Source of the DNA: Lineus longissimus
Taxonomy: Eukaryota; Nemertea; Pilidiophora; Heteronemertea; Lineidae
Direction: 5' to 3'
DNA length: 64,000 bases
NCBI RefSeq assembly: GCF_910592395.1
Contig: NC_088310.1
Location: forward strand, 21,335,501 to 21,399,500
A program made the position numbers and the translations under genes. The first letter of the stretch is position 1. Every line of letters starts with the position of its first letter. The notes under the pieces are model-generated. The model saw only the letters and a list, made by a program, of their open reading frames with translations, was not told the origin of the DNA and made no database searches. Of this stretch, positions 11,501 through 26,500 are shown one piece after another.

Positions 11501-14500
11501 TCTCAAAAGTTGTCGACCTGGAGGTAAATTATTTGGACAGTGCATGAAACCTCAGAAATGATGTTGCAGTATTTCAAATTTGCTTTTATACTCCATGAAT
11601 ATCAACATTTCACTGTATGTTTTCTAAATATAGCAACAAACCAGGAGCTGAGGAATTTTGGAATTCAAGTCCCAAAAACATTTCTCATGATAGTCCATGA
11701 CATTTGTCTCTATCTATCCAAGCAAGTCATCACAGTGAGTAGCTGTAGGTATCCATGGCATGAAAACAATGTTATGAATGTCAATTTTAAGTGTACATTT
11801 CAACATTCATGTCATAGCTAGCTGGTTATTGTTTGAAAATCATCACCCAACTGTTCTCATCACATTGCTCTATTACATGATACATCAAACTAATTATTGT
11901 ACACATCATTAATGATTCAACAATTACATGTAGACTCATTAGCAAATAAGTGGAGCTCGGCGAACAATTGGGATAAAAGAAAACACACAGCGAAATCAAT
12001 CAGAAGAATACCCCGTAGACAGAAAGTGGTTGCTTTTCCCTTCTAAAGGATTAGACTTGAGAGATTGAATAAACTTGATGTAGTATCCTGAGAAGTAGGC
12101 ACTGTGGCCTAGTCGTAGAAAAAAGAGAGGTTCTACTCTACATAATAACTTACTGAGGTTCCCATTGGACATCCTCTGCTGGTCCACCTGACCCCTCAAA
12201 GCCCTCAGTTTCTTCAGCTTCAACTCCTGTGACTCCACCTTTTCACGTAACTTGCGTAACCGTTCATTCTCACTGGCGATCTGTTGGTGCCTCATCTCTT
12301 GCTGTTTGAGGTACTTGAGGCGCTGTTCCTTGGCCACCAGCATCTGTTGTTGGTTCTCGATCTGCTGCTGTTGCCTGGTGGCCATCTCCTGCAGTTCCGT
12401 CAGTGTGAGGTCTACTCCACCGGGCATCTGAAACACACAGACAGAGAGAAAATTGAGTATTTTTACATGCTTTAAGTACTTATACATTGACCCATATTTG
12501 TATTTCGAATGCTGCAATTCTGAAAAGTAATAAAAAGAATTTACCTTTAGTCAAAACAAAACTAAGCCTACCTAATTCAGAAGTCAAAGAACACCAGTTG
12601 ATCCACTTTACAGGCATCGGCAGGTGTGAAGAAGTCAACAGGTCCTACTGTGGTCAAGACCGAGCCATTGACCACTACGTGTGACTTCATAAAGCAGTAC
12701 ACAGCAGGTGCCTGGGCTACCAGTTGTGGCATGGTCAAAAGGGCCTAGGATTTGCCAACGTCACGAAATCTTTGCCGCCATTCAGAGAATATTGCCACCC
12801 CGCTGATATCCACCTCAAATGACCTGCTATTGTACAGAAAAATTGACCACAAACTTATCTTTTATCAACGTAAATCAATACTTTGCATAAGTTGATGTCA
12901 TTCTAACTAATTTTAACATGTCTACAAAAGAACAAGTAAATACTATTACTAGTATTAAACATATCTTCAACATACCAAAGCACTTTTCGAGAAAAGGAAT
13001 TTTTTTTATATTTCAAAGGAATAGAAAAGTGTTTAATTTGCATAAGATTAATACAGTTATGGCATGCTATTGATAGCTGGTCAGAAAAACGTTCACTGAA
13101 TTTTATTTTACATTTTTTATTATGCAAAATGCCATAAGAAATATGATTGAATTTGAGATATTAAATTTGTTCAACATAACAGGAGGGCTTATTTTATTTG
13201 TGGTTGAAAATGAAATCCCACTAGGAATTCCGATTAAATATACAGGTGTCGTAATATTGAGAGAAAAAACAATTATTTCACACGCCGATTTGTTTAACAT
13301 TGCATACTCTCAACGATCTGAAACAAAACAAAGCTGTTTTTTATTTTGCAAGAGATCCTCAGGAAAAATCGGAAAGCTCATGACCAATGATACAGTCGGT
13401 CTGTCAAAAAACCAAACTAACTCACGCAATGAAAACTCCCAAAACGATATTCCTCCCTCATTCACAACAATACACCAACTTGAATATTCTTACCTCTAGC
13501 CCATCCGGCAATATACCAACATCAACGACCATTGTCATATGTCCAAATGAAATTCAAAACTATGGTAATGTGACTTTAATATGCCAAGAACAGGATATCC
13601 TGTCGGAATATCTCACGCTGGGAAAGCCAATTGGCGTCTCTGAGCCATGTCCACTCACAAGGTAAACAAAATATTTCGATTTCAACCAAAGTTCATACGA
13701 AGACCTCTTCTAACATTGACCATTCTGTGAACTGAGGGAAACTCAACACAAATATGGAACTCAATCGAAGTTATTTATCAAGCTCAACCAATGAGAAGAC
13801 AGCAAACATTTCGATAGAAATAATTTACTATCAGGAACTTCATTCATTTGGTGTTTCGGTTACAGCGACCTATTGTGATGGATTTTCAGACAATAACACG
13901 GGCCGACAGGAATAACTCATCCTCTTCAAATTACCATTTCTCTGTAGGTTATTTCTGAACATACTTCAGTCTGAATAGAATTGAAATTTCTTTTGTATAG
14001 TTGATTCATGGGTTAATTACATTTCATCAACATCAGTAAAATCAATTGAAATTGAATTGCATGGAAATTAAATTGTGGTTGAATTTTTCTAATCAAAATG
14101 TTACAGCACACAATCTATACATACAATGCCATCTATGACAACAACTCAATTGTATTTGTATCTAAAGGAATCAAAATTTCAGGCCAGAAAGTCATCTTCT
14201 AAATCAAGAGGCAAACAGTTCACCACCAAAATATCACTAGAATTACCAAAATGCACAGAACGAGCCAACTGCCAATAAATGAAATAGGGCCTAGCAAAGA
14301 CTGGCTGCCTGCATTGCCTCCAAATATACTGGCTAAAAAGACCAGTGGGAAATCTAGTTATGCACTATGTGGTTAATTCTCGATATAAAAGGCTCAAGGA
14401 ATCAAGCGAAAAACCAACTGGAGCAAGGCAGTAGTTAAAGCTCTATAATGCGGACCTAGGATTTATACAATGGGATGAGTGGGTGGACTAGGAGGCCCCT

Positions 14501-17500
14501 TGTTCAACTATTACTGTACAAGGTATACATCAAGAGGTAAAATGTGCTCATCAGAGATATCAAGCTAGGTATGATATGCAGACATACATGTAGGATGTAC
14601 ATAGAACATGACAATTTCAAACACAAATCCCAGTATGGAGATGATGGCAAAGGCCTATACCACGCTATACACAGGTACGAAAAGCAGCCATATTCAAAGC
14701 GGTATCAATCCGTTGGTACGTACATGGACTTGGGGTTCCACTCTCGCTATACTCATCATATTCCCTTAATAAACGGACAACACATAAGATACAGCTTACT
14801 ATCCGTGAGATTCCTTTGTCAAGTCATGTCCAACATTATCAACGGCTCTTTATAAAGCACTCCCCTTGCAAAATATGAAACACGCTCACGTCACACGCAG
14901 AATATTACGCATTTGTGACTCAAATATTGATTTTTGTAGGAATAAAGCCAGGTGATGCATGTTGGGAAGCCCAGCGTTGATAAATGTACAGCATGCCAGG
15001 TAAAATAGCGCTGCGTGTCAACAAACTCTTCCATCATGTAATCACACCCGGGCGGACCATAAATGCTTGGTTGGGCGGTACCTCGTTTCGGACAATGAAA
15101 GATTGAGTTTGAGTCTCATCGTACTGTTGAAAATATTTGCAATCTGTATGCCTGACCTTTATAGTTTTCTTTACACTTTGTCGTTGAACAAGGCAGCAGA
15201 TGGAAAGTTCTTGAATTCAGGCTCATGGATCAGAGTGACAGTTATCAGGACTCCAAGGAGTTTGACTATTTTGTGACAACTTGTATGTACATGTGTATGT
15301 AAGTAGTACAATAGATCGAGTTGAGACTTATGTGGCCCATCAGAACACATTTTCTTGATTATTTTCAGCCAAGACTATACATTTTTCATTTTTGCATATT
15401 CTCATGGTCAGAAAATGAGGCTTTAACCGGCAAAGGGATGACATTCTGATGATTATTGGATATGACAATTTCTGACCACTGTGTGGCAGAACGTGCTTTG
15501 GGGTAGTTATTGATATAATATTTAGCATCGCTCTCTGTGGGGTTCAACCGACAACTGTGAACAGCCATTGTCATTACACACCACCTTTTCAGGCATCTGG
15601 TAACCAAGGGCAATGAGGGTCATTAGAATAAGTACCGGAACCCAGGAAAAACCATGGTGATGATCCCACAACCATAGGAACATCAGAGACACAAAGAAAC
15701 AAGTCAAACCACACACAAACAGAACTACTTTTGATATTCAACAAACAACGGATGGAAGTTTGGAGTCTGACAATAATGAGGAAGTGAAACTGAATGATTG
15801 ACTTATGTTTGATCCCACAATCAAAGCAGCATATGGAGAGCACTGCTAATGAATTAATCAATAGACATGAATAAAATATGCTGACACCTCATCCATTTAT
15901 TGTTTCACAAATAAAGAAACAAGATATGCAAATGATTGTGGACATCATTATTCATCAGCCAGTCAAACAAAGAGTTCTAGGAAACAGATGCTCCCTGCCA
16001 TGTGCTCGGGATTACAATCGTAAGAGGAGGAAAAAATCGACAGTCTGTTTGGTTATGACAGCAGCACAAGTTTGTCAAAATGCTAGTGACACAACCAGTA
16101 TGTACTTTGTATCAATGATTTGTTGAAGCCATTGGATGAAACTATACATGCTTCCCGAAATTGGTGGCTACATTGGAACTAACTTTTTCCCCTTGTCCGT
16201 CATCAAAGGCATTTAAGTGTGTTGGTCAACCATGACTATCTCCTTTGTCCCTCCACCATAAGGCCCAGTTTCCCCTTATGACATCACTATTTCGGACACT
16301 CAGCGCCCCATTTCTGGAAAGGTGTATACTTCTGAAGTGGACAGGGAGAAACTGAGCTTACCTGGAGCAAGGAAGATGGTAGAAGATGCTAATCAAATAT
16401 GTGATCTTCAATCGAAGGTAAACTGCTTCACAAAAGAAATCAGAAGGTCTCAAGTGGTCTCGACTATAGAAGTTATTACACTGACCATTTACCCCAAATG
16501 TGTAACAAGGAAATGATTGATTTCACACGGAAGGTTATAGTTTTATATCTAGCACAAATATGTGCCAAGACAGTTTATCAATGAATTTCATGGGAAATGC
16601 CCAATGTCCACAAATCACATGTCCGCATGACCTGGTACAATGTATATAAAGTGGTCAAGCCTGTTCTATTTTAGTCCTAGTGCTGTTGATGTCATAGGGG
16701 GATACCCCAAAACCTTGCAGGGAACTTACGTTTTCCAGGCCTTGGTCAAATTCTTTCGAATATTGACATTCTGTGAATCACACCTAGACCCCATTGATTT
16801 GAAGAGTGAACATGACCATTAGTGGCCTATCATGTGGATGGGACTGGGAAAATACAAGAACAAGGAGCATAGTTCATGCAACCATCACATTTTACCAGGT
16901 CTTGATAGGCCTCAAGCTGGACCGCCAGAGGTCTGAAACCACTTTACCGGATTATGATATTGCATATACAACTTCTGTGGTCCAATCATTGATACTTTGG
17001 TAAAGACAGGCTATAGGTTGTGAAAAATAATTCCTAGACTAATCAATTTTGATTTGTTGGGCACCTGTTCCAAACATCGAATATTTTTGTATAAAATACA
17101 TGATAAATGAGATGTTACAGGCATTCATAGAGAGGTATTGCCTATAACGCCTGACCGATGAAGATTCAGATCTCAACCAAGCCATGTCTTCTGCCAAAGA
17201 AAGTTCCACCTGAAATTGGTGGCACCAGTTGGTGATACCTGCAATAGACTATAATCTACACAAATAATAAATTCGCTTGTATAACTCCATGAATTTCTCT
17301 CACTCACTGTCACAATGCCCATTCACTCCATCAAATTAACACGATGACTTATTGATCTTACTGCTAAGTTACAAATACAGACCACTCTGAGCCACACTAG
17401 GCTAATAGTGCCCACCAGCAAGACTACCTGACTCTCCTCGATTGCATTTGTCATAAATTAAATATTTCCTCAATGGTTTGACGGCATGGAGCTAATGGAC

Positions 17501-20500
17501 CATGTGATTGTGATAGGTCAAGTTTAGCTCGTTTTAACTCCATTTCTACTCTATACAACATTATTGTTGCTGTGGCTGGCTTCGCTCAAAGGATATAAGA
17601 ATGCTCCTGGACTAAACTCTACCGAGTTAATAACAGAAACTCCCTATTGAACTCAAAAAGGAACTACATGAATCTAACCACTGGCAGCTACCGATCTTGT
17701 CATTTGTCAGGGAACAGTCATCTCAAAATGTCAAAAGACGCTTGTGACCTAGAGAAATGTCGGCACAAAAAAGCTATGGTGGTGGCAATAAAGTAGGGGC
17801 AGGACACCAATTCCCGCAAGATGTACAACAAGAGTAATGAGATCAAAATACAGCTTAACCCACAATGAAGCCTATCATACAAATTTGTATACAATTTCTC
17901 GTTTTAGTTTGATACTCACATGTATGTAGATATCATCATCATCAATTCCTTTTTCATTTAATCCCATGTTCATGACAAACCTCTCTGCTCGAGTCTAGGG
18001 CCTTTTCTCAATGTGGTGAAAGACGCGGAACACCTCACCACGCAAACTATGCCAAAACATATCATTTTATCTCATTGTATATCATTGACAAGAGAGAGGA
18101 ATGCCTCTTACATACTGAAATAAATGCCAACCTTTGATTCGAACTGGGCCAAGCCAGGTAAGTACAACTTCAATATATACTTAACAGATTTGGCTGACGG
18201 TCTATTATCAGATTACATTATACTCTCATATTATGAATGAGACTTGCTCCATTCTTGATAAAATGAGTACTTGGTAAAAGTGTCAAGTTCGAGATACGGA
18301 TGACAATTAAGTCCAACATAAGGATGTCAATTAGTAAGTAATGATATATGAGGAGTTCTCATTTAGGTCTAAAGTGGACCATCAACCAATCGGGACCAGA
18401 AACACAGGCAGTAGTTTCACTCCCTCAAAGATGGTGCCCAATAGCAAATGTAGTGGACACACCAGAAAGTAAGACTTGCACTACCAATAGGGGTCAGTAA
18501 CAACGACAGTAGCTGCCATCACTAGACAGGGGTTTGGGGCCAAACAAAAAACTTCAAACACCTCAGGAGTGAACAGCACTATCCTTATAGTCAGCATACT
18601 GGCTTATAGTTACTTACCACCTAATATACCATAACATTAGTGATAATCAGATGCGTTATTCTCAACTGCAAATTCCAAGAGAATATATCACATGAGTTTC
18701 AAACTTGCTTTCCAGTGGTGTGGAAAACAATCATCATCCTTCCCGGCAATTCATCCAACGCCACATTGCTAATATATCACAAAAAAGTGACAACCCAAGC
18801 AATTAGATGATATTTTTGTGAACAATTTGTAGGCAAATCATCAAGAATTATTAATGGAACCCATTATGCAGCTATATACTGTAATTTAGACCCATTAATC
18901 TAATGTTGCAAGAAGTATTAATAAAACAATAAACAACATGCAGACCGTTATACAAAAGCAAGTGTTGATAGGAGGCGGCTACTTTTTAAAATTCAAATCC
19001 CACCATGGACATAAAGGAACTGAAACTATGGAAGCTCCATAGATCATTGCCCAAAAGCAATGCTCCTGCCAAGTCATGAAGACCAACAAATGCATGAAAA
19101 AGTAAAGAACAACCTTACCACTTTAAAGATGTTTCACCAAACAAAGTTAGGTTAGTGGCCTACTCTCTCTCTTTCCATGAAACAAGATGGAAGTATAGCT
19201 ATCTGGAATGCCGGCATGGCACGAGAATTCTAACAACTGCAACTGATGTGAGCTAGGACACAGCAAAAGATGAGTGATGAGTCGAACTGTTCTTCTGATA
19301 AGGAAAATAAGAAATTCCCTAGATAGATGAGCAAGAAAGAATGAGTTGTCAACACTTCAAAGCAAAAGAAAAAGTCAGTTTGGTACAATGACCAAATGAC
19401 GTTTAGGAGTAACCTGGACTCTAGAGACTAGAAAAAGAGTTGCTTTGCGATTATTTATGGTGATGCAAGAAGATGATGTTACAAGGCATCCACGCACAGC
19501 AATTTCACACCTCAGTTGAGCAGGAGGCAAAATTGGTCATGCAATCAGTGAAGAACAATGTTGATGAGAATGATGAGGATAACAGACAGACAAGAGCTAA
19601 TGTGACCATTACTTTCTCACGATAAAGATAAAAGGAGGATATAGCTCTCCTACATTTGTACAGTAGTCATTCAAAAGATGCAACCATGCAACCATCAAGC
19701 TGCATCAACGATACAAAGTATAAGCAGATATTATTACAATCAACACAGCATTATAAATTTCATTGTACTTACCCGAGCGCACCTCTTTTTACCATTACTT
19801 CTCCTGTGCATGAACATTGTATCTAATCACATTGAGAGAAAGTGGCAAGAATGCGCAATTTCAACAACGTGATATCAGTATGCCTCTGCTTTATCAAAAT
19901 GAGAAACAACCCTGACCTCAACCGTTAAATTAATCACCTTGTATGCCAACAATAAATTCTGCATCAGAACAGTATATAGCGATATTAAATTGCTGGCCTA
20001 CATCAAGTTGGTTGGCTGATTGGATGAATCCAAATTTTTGATCATTCTCTCATCTTTTTTATGTAACATCGCAAAAGATTTCGGCTCTCCTGTCTGCACT
20101 GGACATGCAGTGAGAAGCCCTCTCACTTGCTACTAGGTCCAGGAAGCATGAAAGTCGGACCAGTGCAAACAGGAAGGCTCAAAGAGCCTGCTTGAGGGAA
20201 GTGGTGAATTCCATATTCTACTCTTAATACAGAACTATGACATCCTAGATACTGGTATGGATTTCAAGGTTTAAGAGTCAGGGGACAATGCATGATAATA
20301 TCAACTGCTACGCAAAAGGATGGCCACTGAAATGTCATATTACCAAGAATAGTTCCAAGTACAATACAATGCAGTAAAGAAAGCGAGGTAAACTCAGATG
20401 ATCTTAAGGGTCAACACAACGAGATCACGACGACCTGGCATGAAATTTTATCGGACAATAATATTGTGACCGCCAGTCATCCAGGGGCACAACAAAACAG

Positions 20501-23500
20501 GTCAACACCAACATGAAAGTCACGGTATGAACTCTCCTTTGAGTTGAGAGTTTCCTGTTATCCGTGTTCCGAGTATTGAGATTCCCAAACACTCATGAAA
20601 TACAATTCATTGACACAACCATATTGCCTTGGCAGTGAACAAGGCACTTTGACTTTCCCTTTCATTCTTTGTCTGATCTTATCTTTGGCTCAAAAGTGGT
20701 GCTTGAACTTTACAAACCGAAGGGGATGATCCCTAGAGTGAATGGCAATCTTTCTGTAGCTGAACTGGAAATGTTTTCCAACTTATAAATGTTGCTTCAA
20801 GAATTGACTCATTTTCAAATGGCAGGTTCCTAACTTATTCAAGGCAGAAGTGGTATAAACCTTCGACAAAATTTACTTTGGATCTTTTCTGGCTTTAACA
20901 CTGCAATGCAAGTCAAACTCAAAAAGAAATATCCACTTCAAAACCCCAAAATTAACATTCAAGGTCAAAATGTAGTCAACAGGAATAGCTTCTGAAAAAG
21001 ACGTTGAGTCCTAGTGCATGTATAGCTTGGTCCAGAGACTTGACAACAGCCAAATTAAGTGGGCAGCCCCAAGGATCAACAGATTGGTCGATTAAACATT
21101 GCTGGACCCCTCCGGCAGTATCCGGCTTCTAAGACAAAGGTGTACAAAGCTGTGGCGGTCAAGGGTCTCGGATGAGCTGAATACCAAACACACTCGGGTC
21201 CATCAATCAAATATTTCAGAGATGACAACTCCATCAGAATCAGATGCCAGAGGGATGAGACCGACTGTCCTGTTGAGAATGAAATGTCAAGTGGATGGAT
21301 CGATTATAACACCTGGGGAAGGGTCCCACATATTTTACCCTTGCTATGAAATATGTGACATTGTTTACCGTGAGATTCCAGCCATTCTGTGTAGGGGTGA
21401 AATTGTGTGCCTCGATTGACAAAATGTGCTTGATAGCCATGTTGGTACAAAATTAGAGGGAAATATCTGGGCACCAAATATTTCGATCTTAACTATTCAA
21501 GAGATTCTAAGCCTAAATCATAAATGGGTGTATCACTGATACTGATGAAGTGTGAATGCTCTGTTAAAGGGTCAATAGTATATGATATCAGCTCCCTGAA
21601 GACACTTGTCTTGTAGTGTGGGAAAGCCACTCAAAATTGCCCTGGCCTTAGTCCTTCATGGACAGGTATGATATCATCACATCCTTGAAGTATCTTCGAG
21701 AAAAAATTTAGACTACCCATTCAATCACAATACTTGACCACAAAATTTAGCATTTGAAGAAATGGGTTTTTGGTGGCACAGACTTAAATATGAACTCAAA
21801 TATTCACTCTAGAATATCTTTGCAAGCCTGGGTGCAATTACTGGTACTTAAAATATTAGGTAACCTTGTGAGGACTTTCAACCATTACTTGTTCAAATAT
21901 GAAACAACTTGTTTTACAAAAACATTTTCTTGTACTACTGCTCAAGTCAATATTTGATCACTTTAAAATCATCTACACCACACTTGAGAGGAACTGTCAG
22001 AATTGGAAATTTGCCTTCTGGCCACTGAGAGGTTTCTTTTTTCTGTGTATTCTAATATTAAAGTTGGGGGTTTATAGTCCGATATCAACTATGGTAGCAG
22101 ATATCATCCAACTCCACTCCCCAGTCTATTCTGAAACCTTTCAACCTGTTGGTTGGTCAGGCTATTTTGACTTGCAACATGTCCGCATCCCAAAAGAAAA
22201 CGGTTGCAATCATTACCAGGTCCACAGTAAGTCAGTCTGAGACTCAAAAGACAATCAAGGAAGCAAGTAAAAGACACAAGCTATGATTGATGTCAATATC
22301 AATATGATAAGCTGGTTTCTTCTTTATCTCCTTGCTGGTAAATGTCATGAGTTACAGTCCGTGTTTGTGTAGGTTGTATCACATTAGCAGCAGAAGTCAC
22401 TTACTTTCTTCTTTTGTATTATTAATGCGGGGCCATGTTCTTTGATCCCACGCAGGGAAGAAGAGATAAGACCTGCTGCAAGCAGTTGGCTGTGACGCAG
22501 CATAAGCAATAGGTTAGCTGTGGTAGCAACTCATTTGAGTTGGAGAGGCCATCTCTTAATTCTTGAACACAGCTTATGAAATCAGATGTTTTCATTGTTC
22601 AGTATCCTCTGCGTCCAGCAATAAGAGCGAGCACAACATACCACTGATCTCGTTAGGCTGAATTTTGATAAACAGGTCTCAATATGAGCAATGTCAAACA
22701 ACCAGTTGGGTGGTACTGTACATCACATATCAACATTAAACAGTGCCTTAAATGAATAGATTATAAATTTACTTAGATAGAGGGTGGGTCTTGTCTAATC
22801 TTGCACATGAGTTAGGTGGTATCACATCACAAACTTGATATGACAAATAAATTTGAGATGTGCATCAGGCTTGACAAATGAGTCAGTGACCACCAGTCCC
22901 TACATGCCTGAATTTAGTGAATGACTATCAAAACGAAATATTTGGAAACAACAAACCTACCTGCAATGACCAAGATACAGTCTTCATGAATCACAGCTAA
23001 CTATTTCCACTTTTAAGCAATAATTCTCCGATCAAAAGAAACATTAGCAACACGCTGCCCGTTCTTCCAGCATGGCCCGAGCACATCTCCCTCCCACAAC
23101 TGATGATCGAGCCTCAGCTGTACATGAAGGGTCCAGCTTTTGGGAGCGACACAGGTCAGAAGTTCAACCACTGACGAATTATGAATTCTGTATCGTTATA
23201 ATGGTTTTATGGAATGCATTGTCAAACTTCCCACAACATTATGGGGTGTCTTTATAGAAAATGAAATAATGCCAAATACATATTGTGGTTTTCACGTCAA
23301 CTTGGTACATTGATAGTGCACAAGTTTGTGTGATTAGACATGATATCTTTGGTTTTCTTACTGTTTGTACCAATGTGTTGATGCCGTGCACCTCTGATAT
23401 GTTCAATGCTCAATATCATATCAAGGGTGCAAAACTTTGTTCTGGTTGTCAATCAGATATTTAGCCACAGGGGTGGCTTACAAATGATTGGAATGTTTGG

Positions 23501-26500
23501 AAAAGTCCATACCATGCATTGAAAAGAGATCATATTGCATGTGTAACACCTGGGTCTATTTCACAACATAATTCATACACAATATCAGCAGCGACACATG
23601 TCAATTATGGTCCTTGTCAACATGAAACATGAAATCGGAGATTCCAAATTCCAAAATCCATTCTAGAAGGAAATGCTTGGAACAACACAACCAGAGGCAA
23701 GGGGTAAGGTTCCGTATCATTTTACACTTAGACTTTGCCAACTTTAATTTGTAATTTGCCTATGTGCAAATAAGAGAAATGAGTCACGTTCCTCTTATTG
23801 AAAAGACTCAATAATGGCCCATCCGTTAATGCCATGAAAAGAGTAGGTTACATCAAGTTCTACTCGTGATAAGGCAATCATAGGTTACCATGAAGATTTT
23901 CATGACTTGGGCTTGGTCGACATCACTAGAAATGAAATTTGTCCTCATTAATAATCACATTACCGATAAGGTGATTTCACAAGCAGACCCAGTTTATGCC
24001 TGAAAATGAAATTAATTGATAAATTCAACTAATCAGGACCAATGTGGACATGGATGTGACATGACTGAGGTAATTGGAATGATAAGAACAACGTAAATAT
24101 TAGTAATTTATGGGACGTAGACAAGAGAAATTCAACAAATGCGTGCAATCAAGCACAAAAGAAACCTCTCTTATCCCAGTGCACATAGCAAATAAAGACA
24201 AAACGGAAGCATTTGAAAAAGATATTGAACAGAGGAATTTTCATGAGTATTATAGGTGACAGTTCAGTTTTAAGCCACTATTTTTATCGAGCATTCTGAA
24301 CCGGACATGACATGGCCCTCCATTGCGCAGCAGACTTTACGGGGACCTCCAACAGGGTTTTGACCATTGCATTGGGATTGTAATGGTTAGAATTGTATAA
24401 CAGAGTGGACAGTGCAGACTAGCCCGCTGATTAAACATTCACACGATTCACCCAAGTGCGGATTAAACCACTTGGAAATTCCTAAACATCTGTCGCGAAT
24501 GTCTAAAAATATTTGAATTACTGCTATTAATCTGTATGAGAATTGGAGTGAAAGAGGCCAATTCATTCATGCACTTGAACACAAAGAATGAAAATTATCT
24601 GAAGACGACCATGCAAATATATATTTTTTGAGAATCTATACTGTTAAGCTACATGTACAGTCACTTACTTCAGATATGATGAAAACAGCCTTTTAGGGAA
24701 AGGTTGCCCTGACAAAAACATCGGCACTTGATGTCATCAGCAGCCAAAGCTAATGGCGTCTGCAGGGAACATTGTATTAACAATATTTCCAACAAACAAA
24801 TGAAAGTTTGGAATAATGAACAGGCAATGGGGATAGTCTTACCATTGGAATGTCTTGTCCAAAATGATAATCATTCATCCCATTTTTCTTCTTGTCTCGC
24901 CGATCTGCAAATACACAAAAAAATTGATTTAAACTTCACAGTCCCACACATTTACAATGTATAAAATCCACAAAATGGAAACACACCTGAGTTAGCTCCG
25001 ACACACACAACATACATTTCTAGGAGTTGGACTATAACCCACTATGAGCATGCAAAAATGTCGAAGTTGTCAGCGAAAATGATCAAATATTTTGAAATAG
25101 CGTACTCGACAGGCCCAAAACTTCTCATAAGAGGGCGATATATGTTTTCCTAACCCGAAACAACACTTAGTACCAACTACTATGGAAAGTATAATAGAGG
25201 GTATGTAATTTTGCATACAATTATTCAATAATATTTCTAATGGGATTAAATTGTGAACATAATATTACCAAATGTTTTTACATTATTCCTATAACTGAAG
25301 TTCGACTTGAATGTTTTGGCTTGAAAAAATAGACAATATCAACATGACTGAACAAACAGTACTGCTAATCAGGTGGAAATTCAAAATAATTATTTCAAAA
25401 TTTGTGTTCTGACAACCAAAAAAAGTTTCCAATAGCATGTCTCCGTCAAGAAATTTGGACAGATGTCCACTAATTTTCAAAAATATAGGAAATGTTCTGA
25501 ACTTTTGCCCCCATCAAAACTTATTATAATATTAGCAAAATTGCGTAAATCAAGATAATTGACAGGGCTTCCTGTCATTTAAGATGAATTGCGCCCAATC
25601 CTTCCCCCTATGAGGTTGGCTTTCAGTCATGGTTCTCTGAATAACATAATAATTCAATCCATAGCAATGTCACAAAATCAAAGATTTAAAAAATCATACT
25701 GAAAGTCACTAATTGCAAATCAAGGCAACTCCGACAGACGTATCGAATTCCCAAAAATCACCAATGTCATCCACAGAAACTGAGAGGTGTCGTCTTTCAA
25801 AATCTTAAATCAATACAGCTTTATTACTGATATTAGCAAAATGTCAATCACGCTTACAGCCACAACGCTAATTACACAAACCAGAAAAAAAGTGAGTCAG
25901 ATAGACTATGCGCAGTTCAAAAGTTGGATGGTAACCTCTGCACTGCACAGACTATAAACCAAAACGCATTAGGGACAGCTACAAATGACATTTTCATTAC
26001 AATTTTCATGTTTGGCTGGTCAGTGACCATAAGCAACTGCTGATTCAGCCAAATCTGGCTCTTTCCCATGGAGACATTTTAATGACACTGAAATTGGAAC
26101 CTGGCGATTAAGATAACTGATATAGTGAGTAATTAAGCCACTTGGCATACCAAGCCATAATTGATAGAATGGTAGAGTGATATGGGGCGTTGGAGATAAC
26201 AATGGGAGACAAGAGGTGTGCAAAGACCTGCCCAAGTCGACAATATCAGCTCTGGAGTGGTTATATGAATTTCTGACCAGCCTATACCCATTGAAGAATA
26301 AGGTACCAGCAAACCACTACATGGAGTGATACACTACATTTCGTGAGGGAGTAGTTAACAACAAGTACCACCCGGAACAGTTTCGCTTTTCCTTAACAGC
26401 CAAACCTTAACCATACGATGACAAACCAAGACAGAAAGAATGACGACACCATCCTTACCACATTCAAGATAATCACCTCTACTGAGAAAATGGTGTGCCC

